Shown piece after piece: positions 16,610 to 24,873 of a stretch of 64,000 bases of DNA; the stretch's first letter is position 1; every line of letters begins with the position of its first letter. The notes beneath the pieces were generated by a model. It had not been told where the DNA came from. It was given only the letters and a program-made list of their open reading frames with translations, and did no database searches. Origin of the DNA: JAJDXO01 sp965207535 (lineage in GTDB: Bacteria > Pseudomonadota > Alphaproteobacteria > Rhodospirillales > UBA2165). Location of the stretch: positions 434,001 to 498,000 of the forward strand of contig CBDBMR010000017.1 in assembly GCA_965207535.1 (NCBI GenBank), given 5' to 3'. The position numbers and the translations under genes are program-made.

Positions 16610-16640
16610 AAGGGGGCGGCCCGGACGGCGGCCCCCTTTT
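16610..16640 (+). terminator. Hairpin between rplT and pheS
   Basis: AAGGGGGC (16610-16617) pairs with GCCCCCTT (16631-16638), with a 13-nt loop and a run of four T in total. It may partly terminate rplT transcripts and so set the ratio of ribosomal protein to PheRS mRNA. No phenylalanine-rich leader peptide was found before it. Confidence 0.55.
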
Positions 16641-16661
16641 GATTTGGAGCACGGAAACGAC

Positions 16662-17738
16662 ATGCAAGACCTGGAGGCACTGAAGAGCGAATTGACGGCG
16701 GCCATCGACGGCGCCGGCGATTTGGATGCCTTGGAGGCGGTGCGCGTCGCCGCCCTCGGACGGAAGGGCAGCGTCACCGGCCTGATGAAGACCCTGGGCC
16801 AACTGGACGCGGACGAGCGAAAAGCCGCCGGCCAGGCGTTCAACGCGTTGAAGGATGAAATCGCCGAGGCCATCGAGGCGCGCAAGACCACGCTGTCGGC
16901 GTCCGGGTTGGATGCCCGGCTGGCCGAGGAGAAGATCGACGTCACGCTCCCCGTCCGGCCCGAGCGCAAGGGCTACGTCCACCCGATCAGCCAGACCATC
17001 GACGAGGTGGTCTCCATCTTCGGAGAGATGGGGTTCACCGTTGCCGAAGGGCCCGACATCGAAGAGGACTGGTACAACTTCACCGCCCTGAACATCCCCC
17101 AGGATCACCCGGCCCGTCAGGAACACGACACCTTCTACATCAATGCGGAGAAGGACGGGCGCCGGATGGTGCTCCGTACCCACACCTCGCCGGTACAGAT
17201 CCGCACCATGCAGTCCCAGAAGCCGCCGATCCGGATCATCGTGCCGGGCCGCACCTACCGCAGCGATCACGATGCCACCCACTCGCCCATGTTCCATCAG
17301 GTCGAAGGATTGGTTGTGGATGAGACCACCCACATGGGGCACCTCAAGGGCTGCCTGATGGAATTCTGCCGTGCCTTCTTCGGCATCGACGATCTGCCGG
17401 TCCGCTTCCGGCCCAGTTACTTCCCCTTTACCGAACCCTCGGCGGAGGTGGATATCGGCTGCACCCGCGAAGGCGGCGGGCTGAAAATCGGCGCCGGCGA
17501 CGACTGGCTGGAAATTCTCGGCTCCGGCATGGTCAATCCGGCGGTTCTGGAGAATTGCGGGATCGACTCGGCCAGATATCAGGGCTTCGCCTTCGGTATG
17601 GGCGTCGAGCGATTGGCAATGCTCAAGTACGGTATTCCCGATCTTCGGACGTTCTACGATTCGGACATCCGCTGGCTGGAGCATTTCGGCTTCGCACCCC
17701 TGGATGTGCCGTCGCTGCTCGGGAGGGCCGTCGGATGA
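16662..17738 (+). CDS. pheS: Phenylalanine--tRNA ligase, alpha subunit
   Basis: This 358-residue class II catalytic subunit of the alpha2-beta2 PheRS begins with an N-terminal coiled-coil tRNA-binding arm (about 1-85). The core contains HPISQTIDEVVSIFGEMGF, HDTFYI, motif 2 around RTYRSDHDATHSPMFHQVEG and motif 3 GFAFGMGVERLAMLKYGI. I chose ATG 16662; an upstream TTG at 16644 would add six residues. The stop overlaps the pheT ATG (ATGA). Confidence 0.97.
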   Translation: MQDLEALKSELTAAIDGAGDLDALEAVRVAALGRKGSVTGLMKTLGQLDADERKAAGQAFNALKDEIAEAIEARKTTLSASGLDARLAEEKIDVTLPVRPERKGYVHPISQTIDEVVSIFGEMGFTVAEGPDIEEDWYNFTALNIPQDHPARQEHDTFYINAEKDGRRMVLRTHTSPVQIRTMQSQKPPIRIIVPGRTYRSDHDATHSPMFHQVEGLVVDETTHMGHLKGCLMEFCRAFFGIDDLPVRFRPSYFPFTEPSAEVDIGCTREGGGLKIGAGDDWLEILGSGMVNPAVLENCGIDSARYQGFAFGMGVERLAMLKYGIPDLRTFYDSDIRWLEHFGFAPLDVPSLLGRAVG

Positions 17739-20140
17739 AATTCTCCCTGACATGGCTCGAGCAGGAACTGGAGACGGACGCCGGTCCCCGGGAAATCGCC
17801 GACGAACTGACGATGATCGGGCTCGAACTCGAGAGCCTCGACGACCCTGCCGACAAGCTCAAGGACTTCGTCGTCGGCTATGTGGAAGACGCCAAGCCCC
17901 ATCCGGACGCCGACCGGCTCCAGGTGTGCCGGGTGAACAACGGCGCCGAGACCTTCGAGGTGGTTTGCGGCGCGCCCAATGCCCGAACCGGCATGAAAGG
18001 CGTGTTCGCGCCGGAAGGCAGCTATATCCCGGGCATCGACACGGTGCTGAAGAAATCGAAGATTCGCGGCGTTACCTCCAACGGCATGCTGCTGTCGGAA
18101 CGGGAAATCGGCCTTTCGGACGAGCATGAAGGCATCATCGAGCTCGGCGACGATGCGGTCCCGGGCGCCCCGGTGGCCAAGGCTCTCGGCATGTCCGATC
18201 CGGTGTTCGATATCGGCATCACACCCAACCGGGGCGACTGCCTCGGCGTCCGCGGCATCGCCCGCGATTTGGCGGCGGCCGGCATCGGCACGCTGAAGCC
18301 GCTGCTCATCGAGCCCGTCGAAGGCGAATTCGAGAGCCCGATCAAGGTTCATCTGGATCTCGATGATGAAACCATAAGCGCCTGTCCCTATTTCGTCGGG
18401 CGCTATTTCCGCGGCGTCAAGAACGGCCCGAGCCCCGACTGGCTGCAGCAGAAGCTGCTCGCCATCGGTCTCCGGCCCATCTCGGCGCTGGTCGACATCA
18501 CCAACCTGCTCACCATGGCCTATGGCCGGCCGCTGCATGTCTTCGATGCCGACAAGGTCCATGGCGACATTCACGTCCGGCTGTCCAAGAAGGGCGAGAA
18601 ACTCCTGGCCCTCGACGGCAAGGAGTACGAACTCGACGACGAAATGACGGTCATCGCCGACGAGAAGGAACCGGAAGCCCTTGGCGGCGTCATGGGCGGC
18701 GAACTCTCCGGTTGTACCGGGGAGACGGTCAACGTGTTCCTCGAAAGCGCCTACTTCGACCCGATCCGTACGGCGGCCACGGGACGCAAGCTCAACCTGA
18801 CGTCCGACGCCCGCTACCGGTTCGAGCGCGGCATCGACCCGGATTTCGTGCTCGACGGCGCGGAACTCGCCTCCAGACTGCTCTTGGACCTGTGCGGCGG
18901 CGAAGCCAGTGACATCGTCGTTGCCGGCGAGAAGCCGGATGTCTCCCGGTCTTATCCGCTGCGCAAGCACCGGGTGAGGGAGCTGGGCGGCGTCGAGGTA
19001 TCCGAGGAAGAGACCGTCCGAATCCTCAACGTGCTGGGCTTCAACGTCACCGACAACGGCGATGCCTGGGAGTGCGACGTGCCGTCCTGGCGCCATGACG
19101 TGGTCGGCGAGGCCGATTTGGTCGAAGAGGTGGCGCGCATCCACGGCTTTGACAATATCCCCGCCGTCTCGCTGGTGCGCGAGACCAACCTGCCGAGCCC
19201 GGCGGTGTCGCTGCCGCAGGCACGGCGGGCGCGGGCGCGGCGCACGTTGGCGGGCCGCGGCCTCACGGAGTCGGTGACCTTCTCTTTCCTGCCCCGCAAA
19301 CACGCAAACCTCTTCGGCGGGGTGCCGGACGCCGTCAATCTGGTGAACCCCATCTCCGCCGATCTCGATGTGATGCGGCCGTCGCTGCTGCCCAACCTGA
19401 TCGACGCCGCGAGGCGCAACGCCGACAAGGGCTTCGGCGACGTCTCCCTCTACGAGGTCGGACCGCAATTCGCCGGCGAGAATCCCGAGGATCAGGCCGT
19501 AGCCGCCTCCGGCGTCCGGGCCGGCCTCACCGGCCCCCGCGACTGGGCCGGAAGCGCCCGCGAGGTGGACGTGTTCGACGTCAAGGCGGACGTCATGGCG
19601 GTGTTCGAGCAGCTGGGTATTTCGGCGGGCTCGGCCCGCATCTCCACCGATGCGCCGGCGTGGTACCACCCGGGCCGGTCAGGCACCATTGCCTTCGGGC
19701 CCGAGCAGGTGCTCGCCCATTTCGGTGAGATTCATCCCGGCATTCTTCAGGCCATGGATGCCGGCGGCCCGATGGCGGGATTCGAGATCTATCTCGAAAA
19801 CCTGCCCCGGCCAAAGGACGGCAAATCCGCCATGCGGCCGCCCCTGACCCTTTCCGCCTTCCAGCCGGTGGAGCGGGATTTCGCCTTCATCGTCGACGAC
19901 GGCGTCGCGGCGGACGATCTCGCCAAGGCGGCCCAGGCGGCGGACAAGAAGCTGATTTCTGGGGTCCGGGTGTTCGATGAGTTCCAGGGCGGCGATCTGG
20001 AAGCCGGCAAGAAGTCCCTGGCCATCGCCGTCACCCTTCAGCCCACCCGGGCCACCCTCACCGACGAGGAGATCGAAGCGGTCTCCGGCAAGGTGGTGGC
20101 CAACGTGGCCAAGCACACCAAGGGTGTGCTCAGGGGGTAG
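17735..20140 (+). CDS. pheT: Phenylalanine--tRNA ligase, beta subunit
   Basis: This 801-residue non-catalytic and editing subunit of PheRS has, in order, the EMAP-II-like tRNA-binding domain (about 40-150, PHPDADRLQVCRV), the B3/B4 editing domain (about 205-375), B5 (about 395-470), the core pseudo-catalytic domain, and the C-terminal ferredoxin-like anticodon-binding domain (about 705-800, FQPVERDFAFIV). The start overlaps the pheS stop (ATGA), giving translational coupling. It ends the translation cluster. Confidence 0.97.
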   Translation: MKFSLTWLEQELETDAGPREIADELTMIGLELESLDDPADKLKDFVVGYVEDAKPHPDADRLQVCRVNNGAETFEVVCGAPNARTGMKGVFAPEGSYIPGIDTVLKKSKIRGVTSNGMLLSEREIGLSDEHEGIIELGDDAVPGAPVAKALGMSDPVFDIGITPNRGDCLGVRGIARDLAAAGIGTLKPLLIEPVEGEFESPIKVHLDLDDETISACPYFVGRYFRGVKNGPSPDWLQQKLLAIGLRPISALVDITNLLTMAYGRPLHVFDADKVHGDIHVRLSKKGEKLLALDGKEYELDDEMTVIADEKEPEALGGVMGGELSGCTGETVNVFLESAYFDPIRTAATGRKLNLTSDARYRFERGIDPDFVLDGAELASRLLLDLCGGEASDIVVAGEKPDVSRSYPLRKHRVRELGGVEVSEEETVRILNVLGFNVTDNGDAWECDVPSWRHDVVGEADLVEEVARIHGFDNIPAVSLVRETNLPSPAVSLPQARRARARRTLAGRGLTESVTFSFLPRKHANLFGGVPDAVNLVNPISADLDVMRPSLLPNLIDAARRNADKGFGDVSLYEVGPQFAGENPEDQAVAASGVRAGLTGPRDWAGSAREVDVFDVKADVMAVFEQLGISAGSARISTDAPAWYHPGRSGTIAFGPEQVLAHFGEIHPGILQAMDAGGPMAGFEIYLENLPRPKDGKSAMRPPLTLSAFQPVERDFAFIVDDGVAADDLAKAAQAADKKLISGVRVFDEFQGGDLEAGKKSLAIAVTLQPTRATLTDEEIEAVSGKVVANVAKHTKGVLRG

Positions 20141-20152
20141 CCTCTAAATTTC

Positions 20153-20180
20153 AATTAAGATCAGAATATTGATCTTAATT
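20153..20180. promoter_or_regulatory. Palindrome 1 upstream of the AAA ATPase gene
   Basis: Perfect 11-bp arms AATTAAGATCA (20153-20163) and TGATCTTAATT (20170-20180) flank a 6-bp centre. The core AAGATCA-N6-TGATCTT is the same as in palindrome 2. A possible -35 TTGATC (20169-20174) lies in its right arm. Confidence 0.65.
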
Positions 20181-20190
20181 TAATTAACTA

Positions 20191-20224
20191 CTACACTAAG
20201 ATCAATCAATTGATCTTAGTGTAG
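20191..20224. promoter_or_regulatory. Palindrome 2 abutting the AAA ATPase start codon
   Basis: Perfect 16-bp arms CTACACTAAGATCAAT (20191-20206) and ATTGATCTTAGTGTAG (20209-20224) flank a 2-bp centre, ending 4 bp before the ATG at 20229. It shares AAGATCA-N6-TGATCTT with palindrome 1. A -10-like TACACT (20192-20197) lies 17 bp after the TTGATC in palindrome 1, so the two palindromes cover the whole putative promoter. A hairpin in the transcript could also hide the start region. Confidence 0.65.
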
Positions 20225-20228
20225 TCAT

Positions 20229-21641
20229 ATGCTCCAAGTATCTGAAAAAGAAATAAAAAATCGTCTCGCATTCGATAACCCGTGGTGGAATTCCTCGGCG
20301 GGAATCGATTCCGACGTCCGCAACCTGCCGAAACGCGCCTATTTCCATCCATTCATGGAACTGGTTTCGCAAACCGACGTCAACCGGGCAGTGATATTGC
20401 TGGGTCCTCGGCGCGTGGGAAAAACCGTGATCCTGAAGCAAACAGTCCAGGCGCTCTTGGACCGCGGTGAACAGGCAGAAAGAATATTCTACGTTTCCAT
20501 AGACAATCCGATCTATACCGGCCTCGGACTTGAAAGGCTGTTGGAGCTATTTGTCGACCAACACGGTCATGAAAAATCTTCCCAACTCTTCCTGCTGTTT
20601 GACGAGATACAGTACCTGAAGGACTGGGAAGTACACCTCAAATCGCTGGTCGATTCCTATCCTAAATTCAGATTCGTCTGCTCGGGCTCCGCGGCGGCGG
20701 CCCTGCGTCTAAAGAGCCAGGAATCAGGTGCCGGGCGGTTTACGGAGTTCATGCTTCCGCCGTTGACGTTCTCCGAGTACCTGAGCTTCATCGGTCAGGA
20801 GGACAAGTTATTCGGGCTCAACACCGAGGATGACGAGTCGACAATTCGCCTATCGCCCGACGATGTCGAGGAGCTAAACCGGGAGTTCGTGAGGTATCTG
20901 AATATAGGCGGGCTGCCCGAAGCCGTTTATTCGAAAACGATCCAACGGAACATGGAGCGTTATGTACGGGAAGATATTGTCGACAAAGTGCTGCTTCGTG
21001 ATCTTCCGAGTCTGTACAGGATTGCCGATACGCAGGGATTGAACCGGCTATTCGCAATGATTGCCTACAACACAGGTTCGGAGGTTTCGCTCGAGGGGCT
21101 CTCTCAGGCATCGGGAATAGCCAAAAATACAATCCGCCGATACTTGGACTACCTGGAAGCCGCGTTTCTGATTCATCGAGTCCGTCGAATTGATGAGAAC
21201 GCCAAAAACTTTAAACGGATCACCCACTTTAAGCTCTACCTAACCAACCCATGTTTGCGCACTTCCCTGTTTGGACCCGTCACTCCGGATGATGAGGCGA
21301 TGGGCCGCCTCGCAGAGACCGCGTTATACGGCCAAATTTTTCATTCCCGGTTGAGCAAGGGATTGCGATACGCACGGTGGCGCGGCGGTGAGGTCGATCT
21401 CGTGTTGTTGGATGCTACGAGGCAGCAGCCTGAAGTCGCTGTCAAAATAAAATGGTCGGACCGGCAAGCCGATCAGCCGGAAGAACTCGAACAATTACTG
21501 CACTTTTGCAAGAGCAACCGGCTTGAGGAAGCATATGTGACGACACGATCCAAAATCGAAATGTTCACAGCGGATGGAATCGCTGTCAGGTTCTCGCCGG
21601 TCGCAAATTGGTGTTACTCGATAAACAAGCAGACAATATAG
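20229..21641 (+). CDS. AAA_14 / DUF4143 ATP-binding protein
   Basis: This 470-residue protein has an N-terminal P-loop ATPase with Walker A GPRRVGKT (59-66), Walker B LFLLFDEIQ (D125, E126) and a sensor region CSGSAAAALR. A middle winged-helix-like part follows (SQASGIAKNTIRRYLDYLEAAFLI). The C-terminal DUF4143 domain has the GEVDLVLL...VAVKIKW pattern of a PD-(D/E)xK-like fold. The cellular role of this family is not established. Codon use is AT-richer than the neighbours and it sits as a singleton between pheT and an oxidoreductase, which suggests transfer. No Shine-Dalgarno sequence is visible; two palindromes precede it. Confidence 0.88.
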   Translation: MLQVSEKEIKNRLAFDNPWWNSSAGIDSDVRNLPKRAYFHPFMELVSQTDVNRAVILLGPRRVGKTVILKQTVQALLDRGEQAERIFYVSIDNPIYTGLGLERLLELFVDQHGHEKSSQLFLLFDEIQYLKDWEVHLKSLVDSYPKFRFVCSGSAAAALRLKSQESGAGRFTEFMLPPLTFSEYLSFIGQEDKLFGLNTEDDESTIRLSPDDVEELNREFVRYLNIGGLPEAVYSKTIQRNMERYVREDIVDKVLLRDLPSLYRIADTQGLNRLFAMIAYNTGSEVSLEGLSQASGIAKNTIRRYLDYLEAAFLIHRVRRIDENAKNFKRITHFKLYLTNPCLRTSLFGPVTPDDEAMGRLAETALYGQIFHSRLSKGLRYARWRGGEVDLVLLDATRQQPEVAVKIKWSDRQADQPEELEQLLHFCKSNRLEEAYVTTRSKIEMFTADGIAVRFSPVANWCYSINKQTI

Positions 21642-21705
21642 CGAGAGCTTGTACAAGGGCTTCACCCAGCCACCGGTTTACCTCTAGTAAAACAGTCCGC
21701 GCTAC

Positions 21706-22704
21706 CTAGCTGATCGCCACCGGCCTCCTGCCGGCGGCGCTGTCGGTGATGGCTTCCAGAATCTGGGCGTTCTGCACCCGTTCCTCGGGCGTGAATCGGT
21801 ACTCGGCGGTGCCGGCGACGGCGTCGGCCCAGTGGTGGAGATTGCGTTCCACCGTCGAGGGATCCCAGGGATAGGTCCGGGTATGAATCACCATATCCAT
21901 GCCCCGCCAGGTGAGCAGCGCCTGGTCCGGGATATCCACGTTCGATATTTCCCGCGCTTCCGCCCAGGCCTCATCGCCGAAGATGCTCATCCGCTGATAG
22001 AACGGCGTGGTCGCCAGATTGATCAGCGACGCCGTCACGCCGCTCTCGAACAGGAACTGGACCGTCAGCACGTCTTCGTTGGGGAACTTGTCGGAACGGG
22101 AGTTGAGATGGGCGTAGACCTCGGTCACCGGGCCGGCAATGGACAGCATCAGGTCGGTCACGTGCACGCCCAAGGCCGTCATGGCGCCGGCGGGCGCCTC
22201 CGCCGGGTCCTGCCGCCAGCCCGACGGCGGCCTGATGGCCATGTTGTTGTAGGACGAGTTGAGTTCCAGATGGAGGATTTTGCCGAGTTCCCCGGCATCG
22301 GCCATCCGTTTCAGTTCTTCCCAGGCGCCCTCGAACCGGCGTTCGTGGCCGATGCCCATCACGAGGCCTTTTTCCTCGCAGGCCGCCATCATCTTCCTGG
22401 CCCCGTCGCCCGAGAGCGCCATGGGTTTCTCACAGAAGATGTTCTTGCCCTTGGCGGCCGCCGCCAGAACCATGGGCTCATGCAGGGAGTGAGGCGTCGC
22501 GATGATCACCGCATCGACGTCCGGGTCGTCGAGCGCGTCTTCGAAACTGGAGGAAAACGGCAGGCCGCGCCGGGCGCAGAATGCCGCCGGCGCGTCCTGG
22601 TCGATATCGACCCCTCGGACCACATTGATTTTGTCCGAGCCTTCCAGCGACCTGACGATGGTGGTGCCCCACCATCCCAAACCGATAACCGCGGCGTTGA
22701 GCAT
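21706..22704 (-). CDS. Gfo/Idh/MocA-family oxidoreductase
   Basis: This 332-residue NAD(P)-dependent dehydrogenase has an N-terminal Rossmann fold (AAVIGLGWWGTTIVRSLEG), AVIIATPHSLHEPMVLAAAAKGKNIFCEKPMAL with the catalytic-site EKP motif, and a C-terminal alpha/beta domain. ATG 22704 is preceded by GGGAG at about 6 nt. It is likely to oxidise a sugar or inositol-like compound. It is divergent from the MFS permease at 22845, which might move the substrate. Confidence 0.85.
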   Translation of the reverse strand: MLNAAVIGLGWWGTTIVRSLEGSDKINVVRGVDIDQDAPAAFCARRGLPFSSSFEDALDDPDVDAVIIATPHSLHEPMVLAAAAKGKNIFCEKPMALSGDGARKMMAACEEKGLVMGIGHERRFEGAWEELKRMADAGELGKILHLELNSSYNNMAIRPPSGWRQDPAEAPAGAMTALGVHVTDLMLSIAGPVTEVYAHLNSRSDKFPNEDVLTVQFLFESGVTASLINLATTPFYQRMSIFGDEAWAEAREISNVDIPDQALLTWRGMDMVIHTRTYPWDPSTVERNLHHWADAVAGTAEYRFTPEERVQNAQILEAITDSAAGRRPVAIS

Positions 22705-22844
22705 GTATTTCTCCCTGATTCGAAGAAATATCTTAGCGATCACGGTCGCCGGAGAAAGCACACTTTGACGGGCCTTGAGGCTTTCCGCACCCGTATCCGA
22801 CGACTAGGCTGAAGCCCCCAAACAGCGCGGCGCCGGTCCCCCGC

Positions 22845-24089
22845 ATGCAACCATCACTCATCGTCCGGGTGTTCCTGCCCTTCGCGCTCGGCTTTTTCCT
22901 GGGCTTCTTCTACCGCACGGTGAACGCGGTGATGGCGCCCGATATCGCCGCCGAGGTGGGTGTCGATGCGGAGGGTCTGGGCCTGCTGACCTCGGTCTAT
23001 TTCCTGACCTTCGCGCTGTTTCAGATTCCCTTGGGCGTGCTGCTCGACCGCTACGGCGCCAGACGGGTGCAGGCCGGCCTGTTCTGCGTCACCGCCGCGG
23101 GTGCGGCCCTGTTCGCCACCGCCGATACGCTCGGCCTCCTGATCGCCGGACGGGCACTCATGGGTCTCGGCATGTCGGCGGGCCTGATGGCGGCCTTCAA
23201 GGCGATCATCGAATGGTTCCCCAAGGAGCGCCTCGCCTTCTGGCAAGGAACCCTGATGGCGGTGGGAAGCCTGGGCGCCATCGCCTCCACGGTCCCCGTC
23301 GAGGCGTCCCTCGCCTTCACCGACTGGCGGGGCGTGTTCCTGTATTTGGGGGGATTCACCTTCCTCACCGCCGTCATGATCCTGCTGACGGTGCCCGAGA
23401 AGCCGGGCGAGCGGGAAATGCGGACCGCCAGCCTCACCGGTCAACTGCGAGACTTCGCCGAGATCATGGGAGACTTCCGGGTCTGGCGGGTGGTCCCGCT
23501 GGCCACCGCGTCCTTGGGCACCTTCATGGCCGTACCGAGCCTATGGGCGGGCCCGTGGCTCCGGGACGTGGCCGGGCTCGAACGCTTCGGCGTCGCCAAC
23601 GGACTGATGGTCATCGGCATCGCCATCATGCTCGGCTACATCGCCACCGGCGTGTTCGCCGAGCGGCTGGCCCGCGCCGGCGTCTCGGCGCTTACCGTTT
23701 CCTATTGGGGGATCGCCGCCTATACCGCCCTCCAGTTCCTGCTGGCCGCCAATCTGGGGCCCTTCGATGTGATGCTGTGGGCAATGTTCGGATTTGTCGG
23801 CGCCTCGGCGATCCTGATCTTTACCGGCATGGCGCAGCTCTATCCCGCCAACAAGGCCGGCCGCATCAATGCCGCCCTCAACCTGCCGGTGCTGACAGGT
23901 GCCTTCGCCATTCAATGGGGCATGGGAGCGATCATCGATCTCTGGCCGGAAGGACCCGCCGGCACCTACGCCGTTGACGGCCACCGGGCGGCGATCACCG
24001 CCGTCGCCGGGCTCCATGTGCTAGCCTTCATCTGGCTCTGGGTCAGCGGACTGATGACCGGGCGGTCTCGGGATATGCCCGCCGAATAG
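22845..24089 (+). CDS. Major facilitator superfamily transporter
   Basis: This inner-membrane permease of 414 residues has about 12 hydrophobic segments. The MFS A-motif appears as LLDRYGARRVQAGL after TM2, and RALMGLGMSAGLMAAFKAIIEWFPKERLAFWQG in the TM4-TM5 region is typical of MFS_1 proteins. The substrate is not inferable. It faces away from the Gfo/Idh gene with a short intergenic region. Confidence 0.85.
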   Translation: MQPSLIVRVFLPFALGFFLGFFYRTVNAVMAPDIAAEVGVDAEGLGLLTSVYFLTFALFQIPLGVLLDRYGARRVQAGLFCVTAAGAALFATADTLGLLIAGRALMGLGMSAGLMAAFKAIIEWFPKERLAFWQGTLMAVGSLGAIASTVPVEASLAFTDWRGVFLYLGGFTFLTAVMILLTVPEKPGEREMRTASLTGQLRDFAEIMGDFRVWRVVPLATASLGTFMAVPSLWAGPWLRDVAGLERFGVANGLMVIGIAIMLGYIATGVFAERLARAGVSALTVSYWGIAAYTALQFLLAANLGPFDVMLWAMFGFVGASAILIFTGMAQLYPANKAGRINAALNLPVLTGAFAIQWGMGAIIDLWPEGPAGTYAVDGHRAAITAVAGLHVLAFIWLWVSGLMTGRSRDMPAE

Positions 24090-24175
24090 CGGCCGGCACC
24101 GCTTCCTTGGCGCCGCTTGGTTTCGGATGCCCGTGGCCGCAACCCGGGAAGGGCGTCATGCAGCCGTGAGCGGGA

Positions 24176-24748
24176 TCAATTGAGGCGCGCCGCTTCGATG
24201 CCCTCGAGGGCCCGCTCCAGCTGCCTCCGGTTCAGGTAGTGCCGGCCGGGCGGGCCCGGATCGCCGCCGACCCGGAAGATCTCGTTGCCCTGCGGATCGA
24301 ACAGGTAGGCCGCCGGGATCGAGTGGACGCCGTCGAAGTCCTTGCCGATCTGGCGGGTGCCGTCGACCACATGGACCGGCGCCGGAATGGTCCGCTTGAT
24401 CATCCGCTGCAGGCGCTTGTTGCCCTCGGCGTTCTCCTGCCAGTCCACCGCGATGATGGTGAGCTTGCCGGGTCCGTGTTTGCCTATGAATTCCGCGAGT
24501 TCCCCGAACTCGGTATGACAGGGGGGTCACCAACTGGCGAAGAAGGTCACCAGGACCGGCTTGCCATTGAACGCCTCGCGGGTGACGCCGTCACCCTTCA
24601 GGGGCGGCGCATCGATCAGCCGCTGTTTGATATCGTCAGTCAGCGTAATCTTGTTTTGGGCCTCAGCCGGAACGCCCGCCAGCACGAAGGCGGCGAGGAT
24701 CAGGCCAATGAATGACAAACCCTTAATCATGGTCGAATTAACGCGCAT
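24176..24748 (-). CDS. Secreted thioredoxin-like protein, probable selenoprotein (UPPC)
   Basis: The frame encodes a 190-residue TlpA/ResA-like protein with a signal peptide (MIKGLSFIGLILAAFVLAG, ending near AEAQ). The active site reads FFASW-TGA-PPC-HTEF: the TGA at 24529-24527 is exactly where the first Cys of WCPPC belongs (position 74; resolving Cys77). The frame continues without interruption for 116 codons and keeps the thioredoxin fold, including cis-Pro SIPAAYLFD. A hairpin 14 nt after the TGA fits a bacterial SECIS element. I infer selenocysteine insertion; a nonsense mutation or a sequencing error of TGC/TGT is the alternative. An ATG at 24730 could be the start instead. The protein would act in the periplasm in disulfide or peroxide chemistry. 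Confidence 0.72.
24496..24512 (-). promoter_or_regulatory. Candidate bSECIS hairpin
   Basis: On the minus strand CGAGTTC, GGG loop, GAACTCG forms a perfect 7-bp stem with a guanine loop. It begins 14 nt after the in-frame TGA, and the loop lies about 22-24 nt from it. This matches the distance and the loop guanine expected for SelB-binding elements within bacterial selenoprotein coding regions. Confidence 0.6.
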
Positions 24749-24873
24749 GGCGGGGATGTATTCCACCGCCTGAGCCCGGTCAATCAACAAAGATGTGAGG
24801 TGGTCACGGCAATATGGTTCGTCATGCCCCGTCTTGTGCCACTGGTGTCCGGAGCATGACGATCAAGGAGAAC

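Noticed and set aside
16580..16642. Possible Phe leader peptide before pheS (TTG start, two Phe codons)
   Set aside because: Only two scattered Phe codons, a start overlapping the rplT stop and no alternating pairing segments; unlike the Thr leader at 5056.
17654..19669. 671-codon reverse-strand frame over pheT
   Set aside because: Antisense shadow of pheT in high-GC DNA.
24527..24529. Reading the TGA simply as the end of a truncated gene
   Set aside because: The fold continues in the same frame with intact PPC and cis-Pro segments and a hairpin at SECIS distance, so readthrough as Sec is the better explanation, although not proven.
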